A stretch of DNA of 64,000 nucleotides from Saltatorellus ferox. Its GTDB lineage: Bacteria; Planctomycetota; UBA1135; GCA-002686595. Positions 44,497 to 53,577 of the stretch are shown here, piece by piece (the first letter of the stretch is position 1; each line of letters begins with the position of its first letter). Under the pieces are notes generated by a model. The model saw only the letters and a list, made by a program, of their open reading frames with translations, was not told the origin of the DNA and ran no database searches. A program made the translations under genes and the position numbers. The DNA is taken from assembly GCA_007751475.1 (NCBI GenBank), contig CP036434.1:3849524-3913523 (forward strand), written 5' to 3'.

Positions 44497-45915
44497 ATGT
44501 CGATCCCATCCCTGGAGGCGCTCCGCGCCGACTTCGAAGAAGCCGGCCAGGGCCATGTGTTCAGGCACTGGGCCGAGCTGGAGCCCTCCCAGCAGCGTAC
44601 TCTCGAGCGGCAGCTCAGAGCCGTGGACCTGGCGCTCGTCGCCCGTCACGGCGCGCTCCTCCAGAGCAGTGACGCGGCGGCCGCCAGCAACCTGGCGCCG
44701 CCGGATTTCTTCCCGCTGAACCGCAGCGCGGAGCAGGAGGCCCAGGCCCGTCAGGCCGCCGCCCTCGGCGCGAACCTGCTCGCCGCGGGCAAGATCGGCT
44801 TCGTGCTGGTCGCGGGCGGCCAGGGCTCGCGCCTGGGCTTCGACGGCCCGAAGGGTGCCTTCGAGATCGGCCCGGTGACCAACAAGAGCCTCTTCGCGTG
44901 GCACGCCGCGCGCATCCAGGCGGCGTCCTACCGCTACGGCTTCGACCCCCTGTGGTTCGTGATGACGTCGGAGGCGAACGACGACGAGACGCGCGCGTTC
45001 TTCGAGGCCCAGGACTACTTCGGCCTCTCGAAGCAGAACCTCTTCTTCTTCACCCAGGACATGCTCCCGGCGCTCGATGCGAACGGGCGGATCCTGCTGG
45101 CGTCGAAGCACGAGCTCTTCCTGGCGCCGGATGGCCACGGCGGGACCCTGGCCGCGCTCTCCGCCTCGGGAGCCCTCGAGGTCATGGCCGAGGAGGGCAT
45201 CGAACAGCTCAGCTACTTCCAGGTCGATAGCCCCCTGACGCGCCCCGCGGACCCGCTCTTCATCGGCCTGCACGCCGAGGCGGGCGCGCAGATGTCGAGC
45301 AAGGTGGTGCCGAAGCGCGATGCCCACGAGAAGGTCGGCGTCCTCGGCCTCGTGGACGGAAAGCTCGGGTGCATCGAGTACTCGGACCTCACGGACGATC
45401 TGCGCCATGCGCGGAACGAGGCCACGGGCGAGCTCCTCTTCAATGCCGGTAACATCGCGGCCCACATGATCCGTCGGGACTTCATCGAGTCGCTGGCGAG
45501 CGGGGGCGCGCTGGACCTGCCCTGGCACATCGCGCGCAAGTCGATCCCGTCCATCGACGCCGCCGGCGCCCCGACCCAGGTCGACGGCGTGAAGTTCGAG
45601 ACCTTCGTCTTCGATGCCCTCGCCAGGACCCGGTCGTCGGTGGTCCTCGAGGTCGAGCGCGCCCAGGAGTTCAGCCCGGTGAAGAACGCGGAGGGCAGCG
45701 ACTCGCCGGAGACGGCGCGCGCGGACCTGACCCGGATCGGCGCCGAACTCATGGCGGGCCATCCCGATTGGAACGCCGCGGACTTCACCGCCATCGAAAT
45801 CGATCCGAGGGTCGCCGAGACGCCCGAGGAATTCCGAACCACTGCCGCCCATGGTCGAAAGGTCAACGGCGGAATCGTCTTCGAACCTGATCAAGAGGGG
45901 CCGGTTGCCGGCTAG
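44497..45915 (+). CDS. UDP-N-acetylhexosamine pyrophosphorylase, UAP1-like
   Basis: This encodes 472 residues. The nucleotidyltransferase signature is VAGGQGSRLGFDGPKGAFEIG (about 105-125), followed by HAARIQAASYRYG, QVDSPLTRPADP and KVVPKRDAHEKVGVLG. These are features of the eukaryote-type UDP-GlcNAc/GalNAc pyrophosphorylase family, not of bacterial GlmU. It would form UDP-GlcNAc-type sugar nucleotides from hexosamine 1-phosphate. It lies directly before ddl, which suggests a cell-envelope role; the exact sugar is not readable. Confidence 0.9.
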   Translation: MSIPSLEALRADFEEAGQGHVFRHWAELEPSQQRTLERQLRAVDLALVARHGALLQSSDAAAASNLAPPDFFPLNRSAEQEAQARQAAALGANLLAAGKIGFVLVAGGQGSRLGFDGPKGAFEIGPVTNKSLFAWHAARIQAASYRYGFDPLWFVMTSEANDDETRAFFEAQDYFGLSKQNLFFFTQDMLPALDANGRILLASKHELFLAPDGHGGTLAALSASGALEVMAEEGIEQLSYFQVDSPLTRPADPLFIGLHAEAGAQMSSKVVPKRDAHEKVGVLGLVDGKLGCIEYSDLTDDLRHARNEATGELLFNAGNIAAHMIRRDFIESLASGGALDLPWHIARKSIPSIDAAGAPTQVDGVKFETFVFDALARTRSSVVLEVERAQEFSPVKNAEGSDSPETARADLTRIGAELMAGHPDWNAADFTAIEIDPRVAETPEEFRTTAAHGRKVNGGIVFEPDQEGPVAG

Positions 45916-47005
45916 CTCGACGTTGAGCGACTGGGAAACCTGGAACAGTCCCGCCATCAAGGCGGAGCTCCAAACCACACCGATCGTCGTGGTGATGGGG
46001 GGGGACTCGTTCGAGCGCGAGGTCTCCATGACCTCGGGTCGCTCGATCGTGGCCGCTCTCCGTGACCTTTCGGGCCCGTCGGCGGACGTCACGCCGCCGG
46101 TGACGGAGCTGGAGATCAGCGCTTCGGGCCAGTGGTGCCTCGACGGCCTCGCGCTCTCCCCGCAGCGCGCCGTCGAAGCCCTCCCCGCGAACGCGGTCTA
46201 CATCCTCGCCCTCCACGGCGGGGCCGGCGAGGACGGCCGAGTGCAGGCGTTCCTCCAGCTCGCAGGCCGCCGCCACACGGGCCCCGGCACCGCCACCTCG
46301 TCGCTGTGCATGCACAAGCACCACTCGCGCCTCGTGGCCTCGGACGCAGGAGTCGCCGTGGCCCCGGGAGCCTTCGCCACGAACGGAGCCTTCAAGCTCC
46401 GCCGCGAGGACTCGCTCGCCCGTTTCCACGCCGTCCCCGGCAAGGTCAAGTTCGTGAAGCACGCCACGGCGGGCTCGTCCTTCGGAGTCTTCCGCTGCAC
46501 CTCGGACGAAGAGGTCACGAAGGCCGCCGACACCATCGCTGAGGATGGGGGAGACATCCTCGTCGAGACCGAAATCTCGGGCCTGGAGACCACGTGCGGA
46601 GTGATCGGCACGGGCAACTCCGCCCACGCCCTGCCGGTCGTCGAAATCCTGCCCGCGACCTCGACGTTCTTCGACCACCAGCAGAAGTACGCGGCCCAGG
46701 GGGGAGCGGTGGAGAACTGCCCCCCGGTCTACCTCCCGTCGAACCTGGCCGAGCGAATCAAGATCCGCGCCCGCCGAGCGTGGGAATCCTTCAACGGCCA
46801 CGGCTACGGCCGAATCGATTTCATCGTGCCGTGCAAGACCTCGCGCGAGGGCGAGAGGGTCTTCGAGGACGACGCCGAACCGATCATGCTGGAGGCCAAC
46901 ACCCTCCCCGGCTTCACGCCCCGCTCCCTACTCCCTCTGGCCGCCAAGGCCGACGGAGTGAACTACCGAGAGCTCTGCCTGGAGATCGTGGCGAGAGCCC
47001 TCTGA
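45851..47005 (+). CDS. ddl: D-alanine-D-alanine ligase
   Basis: ATP-grasp ligase of about 360-384 residues. The start is uncertain: ATG 45851 overlaps the preceding gene by 65 bp, whereas an in-frame TTG at 45923 falls 7 bp after its stop and gives MSDWETW before the conserved VVVMGGDSFEREVSM. Other landmarks are ILALHGGAGEDG, the metal-loop end EANTLPGFTPRSLLP and VEISGLETTCGV. It joins two D-Ala for peptidoglycan, consistent with planctomycetes now known to make peptidoglycan. Confidence 0.9.
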   Translation: MVERSTAESSSNLIKRGRLPASSTLSDWETWNSPAIKAELQTTPIVVVMGGDSFEREVSMTSGRSIVAALRDLSGPSADVTPPVTELEISASGQWCLDGLALSPQRAVEALPANAVYILALHGGAGEDGRVQAFLQLAGRRHTGPGTATSSLCMHKHHSRLVASDAGVAVAPGAFATNGAFKLRREDSLARFHAVPGKVKFVKHATAGSSFGVFRCTSDEEVTKAADTIAEDGGDILVETEISGLETTCGVIGTGNSAHALPVVEILPATSTFFDHQQKYAAQGGAVENCPPVYLPSNLAERIKIRARRAWESFNGHGYGRIDFIVPCKTSREGERVFEDDAEPIMLEANTLPGFTPRSLLPLAAKADGVNYRELCLEIVARAL

Positions 47006-47009
47006 ACCG

Positions 47010-47585
47010 ATGCCCCAAGCTCCCCGGTTATCCAGCCCCTGCCTCGCCCCCGCCGCCCTCCTCCTCGCCCTCGCCCTATCGGCCTGCGCATCGACGAGCG
47101 AACCCACGGGCCCCCTCCAGACGGGCGTCGAAATCCAGGCCTACCCGGCGGGCATCATCCCGGCCCTCCATTTCCGCAAGACCGTCAGCGACCGAGACGT
47201 GATCACGGCCCGCCTGGGCACGAACATCACCGACCGCCGCGACTGGGGCGAGCACGACGACGAATCCGGCTCTGGTTTCGGCGGAGGCCTGGGCTGGCGC
47301 CGGTCCCTGAACCACCCAAGCCCCTTGACGGAGTCCGGCTTCCACTACGGAGCCCGCCTGGACCTCTGGAACCTGAACATCGACTGGAAGGACCCGGGCC
47401 GTTCAGGCTCGACCGACATCCTGGTCCTCCAACCCTCCGCAGAATTCGGCTACGGCTGGACCCACCCCTCCCTGGGCCGATTCGAAACCACCCTGGGCCT
47501 CGGAGTGGAGATCAACGTCGACACGGACGGAGAGGACGTGGGGGAAGGCCCGATCCTCCTCTTCGGCCTGACCTGGCTCCCCTAA
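47010..47585 (+). CDS. Outer-membrane beta-barrel-type lipoprotein
   Basis: This encodes 191 residues, starting 4 bp after ddl. The signal is basic-hydrophobic (APAALLLALAL) with a lipobox LSAC (Cys at about 25). The mature part alternates polar and aromatic/hydrophobic residues (GFHYGARLDLWNLNIDW, RFETTLGLGVEINVD) and ends LLFGLTWLP, as expected for a small beta-barrel. No family name is assigned. Confidence 0.7.
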   Translation: MPQAPRLSSPCLAPAALLLALALSACASTSEPTGPLQTGVEIQAYPAGIIPALHFRKTVSDRDVITARLGTNITDRRDWGEHDDESGSGFGGGLGWRRSLNHPSPLTESGFHYGARLDLWNLNIDWKDPGRSGSTDILVLQPSAEFGYGWTHPSLGRFETTLGLGVEINVDTDGEDVGEGPILLFGLTWLP

Positions 47586-47665
47586 CCAGGAACCCAGAGC
47601 TGGAACCCCAACCCGAAGGATGGCGCCCCCCCGCCCCCTTCGCTATCCTCGCCCCACGAGAGCGA

Positions 47666-47748
47666 GCCGAAGTGGCGGAATGGTAGACGCGACGGATTCA
47701 AAATCCGTTTCCCGCAAGGGAGTGAGGGTTCGAGTCCCTCCTTCGGTA
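47666..47748 (+). tRNA. tRNA-Leu (anticodon CAA)
   Basis: Acceptor GCCGAAG pairs with CTTCGGT (G.U at the first pair), discriminator A at 47748. The anticodon stem ACGGA/TCCGT encloses loop TTCAAAA, giving anticodon CAA for codon TTG. A long variable arm (TTTCCCGCAAGGGAG region) marks class II tRNA-Leu. The T arm is GAGGG-TTCGAGT-CCCTC. CCA is not encoded. A McrBC/HNH defence cluster starts 57 bp downstream, so the tRNA may be an insertion hotspot. Confidence 0.95.
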
Positions 47749-47804
47749 CTCCCCCGAAGTCAGCGCTGATGGACTCGCCAAGGACGCGGGTTGGAGGTAA
47801 GGAG

Positions 47805-48719
47805 ATGAGCAAGGCGGTCTTCATCGCTTCGTCGCATTCAGATTGGAAGGACGAGCACGGCGAGCGCTACCACTTTCCGAAGAGCAACTACCTCAGCGTC
47901 GTCGAGCGAACGATGAACGATTGGGTCGTGTTCTACGAGGGACGGCGCGGCGGCAACCGCGGCTACTACGCAACGCAGCGCGTCGTAGGCATCGAGTCCG
48001 ACCCGTCAGACGCGGGGCATGCCTACGCAATCCTGGATCGCGGTACTCTGCTGGACTTCGAGACGAACGTCCCGCGAACGCGAGCCGATGGCACACGGTA
48101 CGAGAGCACGCTTCCAGCGATGGGTGGCAACAACACGAGCGCGGTCCGCCTCATCTCTGAAGACGACTTCGCGGATATCATTCGAACTGGACTCCAGCCG
48201 ACCATCACACCCGACGCATTGCCCCGTGACGGCGCCTACCCTGAATTGGAAAGCCGCTCCTGGCCATCCCACGACGGCAACGACGCGCGTGGGGTCGACG
48301 CGCTGCCGTTCGATGAAAGAACGCGCATTCTCACTTCGCGTGCTTTCCGGGACCAGAGTTTTGCGAGGACGGTGAAAGCCGCCTACCGCTCCCGCTGCGC
48401 CATCTCTGGTCTCGAACTCCGGAATGGTGGTGGCCGACCCGAAGTCGAGGCCGCACACATCATCCCCGTAGCTTCAAACGGGCCAGACACGGTACGCAAC
48501 GGGCTCGCCTTGTCAGGGACGATCCACTGGATGTTTGACCGAGGCCTGATCTCGGTGGCCCCCGACTACACGATTCTGCTGGCGCCTGACTCCGTGGCCG
48601 CCGAAGCCGTCGAGCGTTTGATCAACCCTGCCCGCAAGCTGCTGCTTCCAGAGGACTCAAGCCTTCACCCGCATCAGTCGTACTTGGCATGGCACCGAGC
48701 GCAGTGTTTCAAGGGCTGA
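47805..48719 (+). CDS. HNH restriction endonuclease
   Basis: Start ATG 47805 is preceded by AAGGAG 4-5 nt away, one of the few clear Shine-Dalgarno sites in the window. The product has 304 residues. The C-terminal HNH_2-type domain reads VEAAHIIPVASNGPDTVRNG then ALSGTIHWMFDRGLI (about 220-255), with the usual His and Asn positions. The N-terminal 170 residues (HFPKSNYLSVVERTMNDWVV start) look like a beta-rich reader domain as in modification-dependent HNH enzymes. It converges with mcrC (11-bp overlap of the 3' ends). Confidence 0.82.
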   Translation: MSKAVFIASSHSDWKDEHGERYHFPKSNYLSVVERTMNDWVVFYEGRRGGNRGYYATQRVVGIESDPSDAGHAYAILDRGTLLDFETNVPRTRADGTRYESTLPAMGGNNTSAVRLISEDDFADIIRTGLQPTITPDALPRDGAYPELESRSWPSHDGNDARGVDALPFDERTRILTSRAFRDQSFARTVKAAYRSRCAISGLELRNGGGRPEVEAAHIIPVASNGPDTVRNGLALSGTIHWMFDRGLISVAPDYTILLAPDSVAAEAVERLINPARKLLLPEDSSLHPHQSYLAWHRAQCFKG

Positions 48720-49923
48720 CCAAGGAGCGGTCCGCGTCACTTCGCAGACTCTCACGCACCGCTCTTGCAAGCCTTGCCACGCTGGTGTGGAGTTCTCTAA
48801 GCGTCCCACCGAGCGCCAAGCTGACGACGTTGATGGAGATCCCTGCCTGTCGAACCACGTGATCTACCGGGACACCGTCTCCGAGATCGGCGTAGACGAG
48901 CCAGCCGCTGGTCAGTCCCAGGCGCGTGCAGTAGGCGAGCATTTGGTAGGCGTCCGCATTGGGGAAGTCGGCATGATTCGCCCGCTTGTACTTCGCATCG
49001 AGGACCGCCAGGCACCGGCCTTCGTTCCACCATGTGATGTCCGGCCTCATCGCGATCCTCCCTGCCACATCCAGATGGGTGACGTGCTGCGCTTCTACGC
49101 GACCACCGTAGGATTCGAGGACCTTGGCCAATCGCTGGGCGAGGAACGACTCGAAGACGTGGTTCATGTTGAAGAGAAACCCGAGGCCGGGAGCTTTGGC
49201 GTCGGGGAACTCTAGGGATCTCTGGTCCAGCAGGAGCCGCGCGAGCGCCAGGGCTGGGCTGTAGCGCTGATTGATCCTGGTTTCGAGAATCGGAGGGACG
49301 ACTACGCCTCTTCGCCATGGCTCTACGCCGTCGAGGCGGTGGCGGAGGTGCCGAAGTCGCGCGATCCATGATGGGCTCGCCTCCATGTGCTCTGCGATCA
49401 TGATCGCTGCCTTGAGCACCTGGTTCTCGATGATGTTGATCTCGTACTCTTCGTAGCGCAGCTCGTTCGGAATCAAGATGCCCGGGCGACGAGCGATCTG
49501 GCGCTCGAAGAGGACGCGCCCTCGGAGGTGGGCTTCGGCGCACTCCTTCGTCACGTATCCCTGGATGGGCGTCGGAGACAGCGCGGCTTCACCATGCCAC
49601 GTAAACGCATGGAGTAGCGCGGACCAGGGGTCGTCGGCCTCGGTCAGCAGGGTCTCCGTCTCCTCCCAGGCCTTCGCCCCCGACATGAAGGTGGCCATGT
49701 AGAGCACCCTTGCGATCGGCACCTTGGGGACAATCCTCAGCTCGAGGTCGCCGTAACGAATCACTCCGACCTTGTGCCGCGCGCGGACCACGTAACGCCC
49801 CCCAGGCGCAGGGGCAATCCTCACGTGACCATCGGCGTGCATCTGTAGGGCGACGCGATCGGGGAGCTCCAGCTCGCGGGAGCTGTGCTCTTCGATCGTC
49901 TCGGACTGCAACGTCACGGGCAT
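48709..49923 (-). CDS. mcrC: McrC-like component of a McrBC restriction system
   Basis: This encodes 404 residues from ATG 49923, 4 bp after mcrB. An N-terminal beta-rich part (VRARHKVGVIRYGDLELRIVPK) is followed by the McrC family core (YEEYEINIIENQVLKAAI, LGFLFNMNHVFESFLAQRL). The PD-(D/E)XK nuclease follows: IAMRPDITWW for the Asp and CLAVLDAKYKR for the D-x-K (about 300-325). McrC supplies DNA cleavage when McrB rings translocate. The longer open frame to 50025 overlaps mcrB and is not used. Confidence 0.9.
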   Translation of the reverse strand: MPVTLQSETIEEHSSRELELPDRVALQMHADGHVRIAPAPGGRYVVRARHKVGVIRYGDLELRIVPKVPIARVLYMATFMSGAKAWEETETLLTEADDPWSALLHAFTWHGEAALSPTPIQGYVTKECAEAHLRGRVLFERQIARRPGILIPNELRYEEYEINIIENQVLKAAIMIAEHMEASPSWIARLRHLRHRLDGVEPWRRGVVVPPILETRINQRYSPALALARLLLDQRSLEFPDAKAPGLGFLFNMNHVFESFLAQRLAKVLESYGGRVEAQHVTHLDVAGRIAMRPDITWWNEGRCLAVLDAKYKRANHADFPNADAYQMLAYCTRLGLTSGWLVYADLGDGVPVDHVVRQAGISINVVSLALGGTLRELHTSVARLARAVRESLRSDADRSLVSP

Positions 49924-49927
49924 CGAT

Positions 49928-52648
49928 CTAATCTTCAGCGTCTGAGGAAGTCGGATCGAGCTCAGCGGGAGGAGGTTCGATCGACCCCCTGAGTTCGGCG
50001 ATCGAGAAGCGGTCGGTAGCCCCACGCTTGCCGTAGAAGTGCTCGGCCAAGAGCGGCATGATCGCGTGCTTCCAGGTGCGCTCGAGCTCAGGTGCCTGGT
50101 CCACGTTCGGGTGCATCAGGTAGGAGGGGCCGACCGCGTAGTCGGTGTCGTCCAGGCGCCGATTCAGCTCGTCCAGCAATCGCGCAGGCAGGTCACTCAT
50201 TCGATGCACGGCCAGCCACTTCCTCAAGAGGTCGGAAATCGGCGGCTCGGTCGGCGAGAACTCGACGAAGAAGAAGCGCCGACGGATCGCCGCATCGACG
50301 AGCGCGATGGACCTGTCTGCGGTGTTCATCGTCCCGATCACGTAGAGGTTCTTGGGGAGTGAGAACTCGTCATCGGTTCCAGATCCATACTGAAGCACGA
50401 GGCTCTGCTCCCGGTACTCGAGCAGGAAGTAGAGCTCTCCGAAGATCTTCGCGAGATTGCCTCGGTTGATCTCGTCGATCAGGAGAAGGTACGGGTTGCC
50501 GGGGTCCTCGCGCGCGGCGTCCGCGATCTCCTTGAGAGGACCAGGCTTCAAGACGTAGGACATCTCGCCCTGGTCGTTCACCTGCGGGCGGAATCCCTCG
50601 ATGAAGTCCTCGTAGGAGTACGACGGGTGAAACTGAACCAGGCGGTAGTTGCCTCCATCCGCTGTCAGGTGCTCCGCGATCCTCTGGGCGAGGTACGTCT
50701 TTCCTGTCCCTGGTGGACCGTAGAAGATCAGCTGCTTCTTGGCCGAGAGCATCTCCACGATCTCGTCGAGCCATGCGCGATCGAGCATCCATCCTGCCGC
50801 GAGGTCGGAGTCGATCTTCCGAAGCCTGGGTTCGGCGATGGAGGCCGGTTCGAGGGCCACGGGACCGTCATCGGTGGCCTCGAGCAAGCTCTCGATCTCC
50901 TCAATGAGGGGCGTGATCTCAGTCACCGTCAGGAGCGTTCGCAGCCGCGAGTACAGAGCGGGACTCACGTCACTTCGACTGATCGGCGCATCCGCGTTGG
51001 CCCAGTCCACCTCGCGGCTCCACTCATCCAGGTCTGGATCAAACGTCGCCTCGCTCTGGACGGTTCCCAAGAAGAGGCCCGCACCGCTCGGCATCAGGAC
51101 GAGGTCGCCAACCTGCATCCTGGTGATGAATCGGTGGATGCTGCCCGCTTGGTTCCCAAGCTGATGGTTGGAGAGCTCCGGATAGGTGGCGAGCAAGCCG
51201 GCTTTCACGACGTCGACAGTGGAGCCAGGCGGCACGTTCACCGACCAGAAGATCCGCGTCTTTCCACTCTCGAGTGTCTCACGCGTCGCGTCTTGGCCGT
51301 CGATCTTGACGCGGACGATCCAGGCTGCTCCACCGGAGGTGGCTCGACGCGATGGGCGAGGGAGCCTCTCACCGGTGAGCTTCTCGATTGCCTCGAGTGC
51401 CGATTCACTGAAGGACCTCCTGTAGGGGGTCTTCCTCACCGCCGAGGCCCGAATGGCTGCAACGTACTCCTCCTTGAGCACATCGATCGCAGGTGCGAGA
51501 GCTCCTGGATCAACCGACTTGTAGAGCGAGACATCATCTGGAAATGAAAACGGTCTTGCAGTGGTTTCTACACCCACCCTGGCAAGGCGCGCCTGCACCC
51601 TTGTCGGCTCGCCCACGGCCATCAGGCTCCATCCTCGCTTGCCGATTGAGATCGCGCGGTTGGGCCCAACGTTCAGCGATAGGCCACTTCCGGATCCAGA
51701 CTGCGAGATCGACCAAGATGCCTCGTCGACAGCGTGTGCCGTCGCGATCCCAAGGGCCACCGTGGCGGCAAAGATCTTGAGCCCTTCAGAGTCCTCGAAT
51801 GCGCCCTCGAGCCTCGTCAGGTGTGAATCCGACGGGGCCTGCGCGAGAGGCTTCGCGGCTTGCTTGTCGTGGTCCCACGTGGATCGCACGTCCTCTGCGT
51901 ACCAGGTGAAGTCGTCCCTCAAGCGCCCCTTGAGGGCTTCACGAATCGACAGCAGCTGGCGGTCGATATCAGGATCATCCGAGGCTTCGTCCGCATAGGC
52001 CGCCACAACGCGCGCCTTGTGATCCGGCGAGACCATGTCTTCGAAGATCATGGGGAAGAGCAAGAACTGCAGCGCATTGCGCTGGGCGGCTGCCCGCTCT
52101 TGCGGAAGACCCACGAGGAGCTTCTTGAAACCCCACGGATCTTCGAGGAGCGCCGCACGCTCCTCCTGTGGAAGCGCGCACCAGCTCTCTGCAAACTCAA
52201 GGAGGAACGCGACGAGGTAGAAGCGGTTGCTGTTGTAGCCCACCCCTCCGTTGACGAGACCGGTGGAGAGCGGCGCCAAGAGTTCGTCAGGCACCTCGAA
52301 CGGCGCAGGAGCGAGCATTCCGATGCTATTGAGGATCGACAGCTTCGTCTCCAATCCAACATTGTTCAGCACCAGCAGATGGATGTAGACGAGCTCTGCC
52401 AGCAGCAACGTCTCCGCCTGGTTCGCGCCTGCCATCTGCTCTTTGAGCTTCTCCACGAACGTTCCCGTCGACTCGTCAGGATTGTCGACGATCCGCTGGC
52501 GCAGCGAGCTCGCCGTTGAGGTGGACCAGCTTTTGACCGACCCATCGAACAGGGAGCGTCCTTCCAGCAGCGACGTATTCCTCCAGCGTGTTGCCACTTC
52601 GTAGACCGATGCGTAGTCGGGGTCAGAGGCTCTTCGGACTTGGCTCAT
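49928..52648 (-). CDS. mcrB: McrB-like AAA+ GTPase with internal PUA/EVE-like segment
   Basis: This encodes 906 residues from ATG 52648; 31 further upstream residues are possible but Ser-rich and unlike the family. The first 450 residues are an unrecognised helical region (VYEVATRWRNTSLLEG start). Residues about 500-545 (SIHRFITRMQVGDLVLMP, then LFLGTVQSEATFD) resemble the PUA/EVE-type reader module found in restriction proteins. The McrB motor follows: Walker A FYGPPGTGKTYL (about 644), LLLIDEINRGNLAKIFGEL, and the hallmark MNTADRS (about 773). It probably recognises modified DNA and drives McrC. Confidence 0.9.
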   Translation of the reverse strand: MSQVRRASDPDYASVYEVATRWRNTSLLEGRSLFDGSVKSWSTSTASSLRQRIVDNPDESTGTFVEKLKEQMAGANQAETLLLAELVYIHLLVLNNVGLETKLSILNSIGMLAPAPFEVPDELLAPLSTGLVNGGVGYNSNRFYLVAFLLEFAESWCALPQEERAALLEDPWGFKKLLVGLPQERAAAQRNALQFLLFPMIFEDMVSPDHKARVVAAYADEASDDPDIDRQLLSIREALKGRLRDDFTWYAEDVRSTWDHDKQAAKPLAQAPSDSHLTRLEGAFEDSEGLKIFAATVALGIATAHAVDEASWSISQSGSGSGLSLNVGPNRAISIGKRGWSLMAVGEPTRVQARLARVGVETTARPFSFPDDVSLYKSVDPGALAPAIDVLKEEYVAAIRASAVRKTPYRRSFSESALEAIEKLTGERLPRPSRRATSGGAAWIVRVKIDGQDATRETLESGKTRIFWSVNVPPGSTVDVVKAGLLATYPELSNHQLGNQAGSIHRFITRMQVGDLVLMPSGAGLFLGTVQSEATFDPDLDEWSREVDWANADAPISRSDVSPALYSRLRTLLTVTEITPLIEEIESLLEATDDGPVALEPASIAEPRLRKIDSDLAAGWMLDRAWLDEIVEMLSAKKQLIFYGPPGTGKTYLAQRIAEHLTADGGNYRLVQFHPSYSYEDFIEGFRPQVNDQGEMSYVLKPGPLKEIADAAREDPGNPYLLLIDEINRGNLAKIFGELYFLLEYREQSLVLQYGSGTDDEFSLPKNLYVIGTMNTADRSIALVDAAIRRRFFFVEFSPTEPPISDLLRKWLAVHRMSDLPARLLDELNRRLDDTDYAVGPSYLMHPNVDQAPELERTWKHAIMPLLAEHFYGKRGATDRFSIAELRGSIEPPPAELDPTSSDAED

Positions 52649-52862
52649 TCTTGAACTCGTGGGGATGGAGTGGTCAACACCTGTCGCGGCCGAGCTATCG
52701 GCTGACAACGATGACGAGCATGCGGAACACGTCGTTGACATGACCTTCTCGCGCTAAGGTGACTGTGGGCAGCAGCCGTACCTGGGAGTGGCACTTCAGC
52801 AGCGCCGCCGGGTCGAATCAAGCCTCCCGCACCGGGGGATAGCACAGTTCGCCCCACTCCAT

Positions 52863-53525
52863 CTACAAGCCGTGATCGACCACCACGGCGACGAGCTGGC
52901 TCGACAGTAGGCGGACCACTCTGGCCGCCGGCTCCACCGTCACTCGGTTCATTCCGCTGCCGAGGGTCGCTCCGCCGTGGATGATCTGGCAGCGCAGGAA
53001 GTAGACCGCGATCAGCAGGCGGTGGACGGCGGCTGAGGGGCGGCCCTCCAGCAACTCGTTGCGGAACTTCGCGGAGAGGCCTCGGTTGGGGCGGACGTTG
53101 TCCCACTCGCCGCTGCGCCAGAAGTGGGAGATCAGGAAGGGGCTCTCGAGAAGTTCCTTCGCCTCATGGGTGAGGGTCTCGAGGGAGGCGGCGATTCGGC
53201 CCGCTTGGTCCACCTGGCACGCCTGCGTCGTGAAGTGGTCCAGGGCGATTCGGTCCTTCATCGGTGAACCGTACTCGGAGTTCCAGCGGCCGTAGAGGGA
53301 GTTCAGCGCGACCCAGCGGAAGACGAGCGCTGCGTCCGTCGCGCTCCTCGACTTCGACGAGGCTTCGATCCGCTCCGCTTGCTTCAGGGCCTTGCACGCG
53401 CGATGCACTCGGATTCTCAGGGGCTCGTCGCGGTCCTCCTTCACCAGCTTCGCCTTGGTCGGCGCCCACGCGGCATGGAGTTCGATGGAGGAGAGCGGTT
53501 CGGCGATCGCCAAAGATTGTGGCAT
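52863..53525 (-). CDS. HEPN-domain protein (R-x4-H), putative ribonuclease
   Basis: This encodes 220 residues. Two features fit Apea-type HEPN domains: FRWVALNSLYGRW (about 69-81) and R178-C-Q-I-I-H183 in YFLRCQIIHGGAT, the R-x4-H motif that forms the RNase active site in HEPN toxins. The whole protein is predicted helical, with no signal or membrane segment. It is 52 bp downstream of the CARF-sigma-54 activator gene on the same strand, so both are probably one transcript. Ribonuclease activity is inference; some HEPN proteins with the motif have other roles. Confidence 0.7.
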   Translation of the reverse strand: MPQSLAIAEPLSSIELHAAWAPTKAKLVKEDRDEPLRIRVHRACKALKQAERIEASSKSRSATDAALVFRWVALNSLYGRWNSEYGSPMKDRIALDHFTTQACQVDQAGRIAASLETLTHEAKELLESPFLISHFWRSGEWDNVRPNRGLSAKFRNELLEGRPSAAVHRLLIAVYFLRCQIIHGGATLGSGMNRVTVEPAARVVRLLSSQLVAVVVDHGL

Positions 53526-53577
53526 GGGTGGTGGGCAGGGCTTTGTGGTTGGCCCGCGGTGGGGGCGAGGTGGAAAG

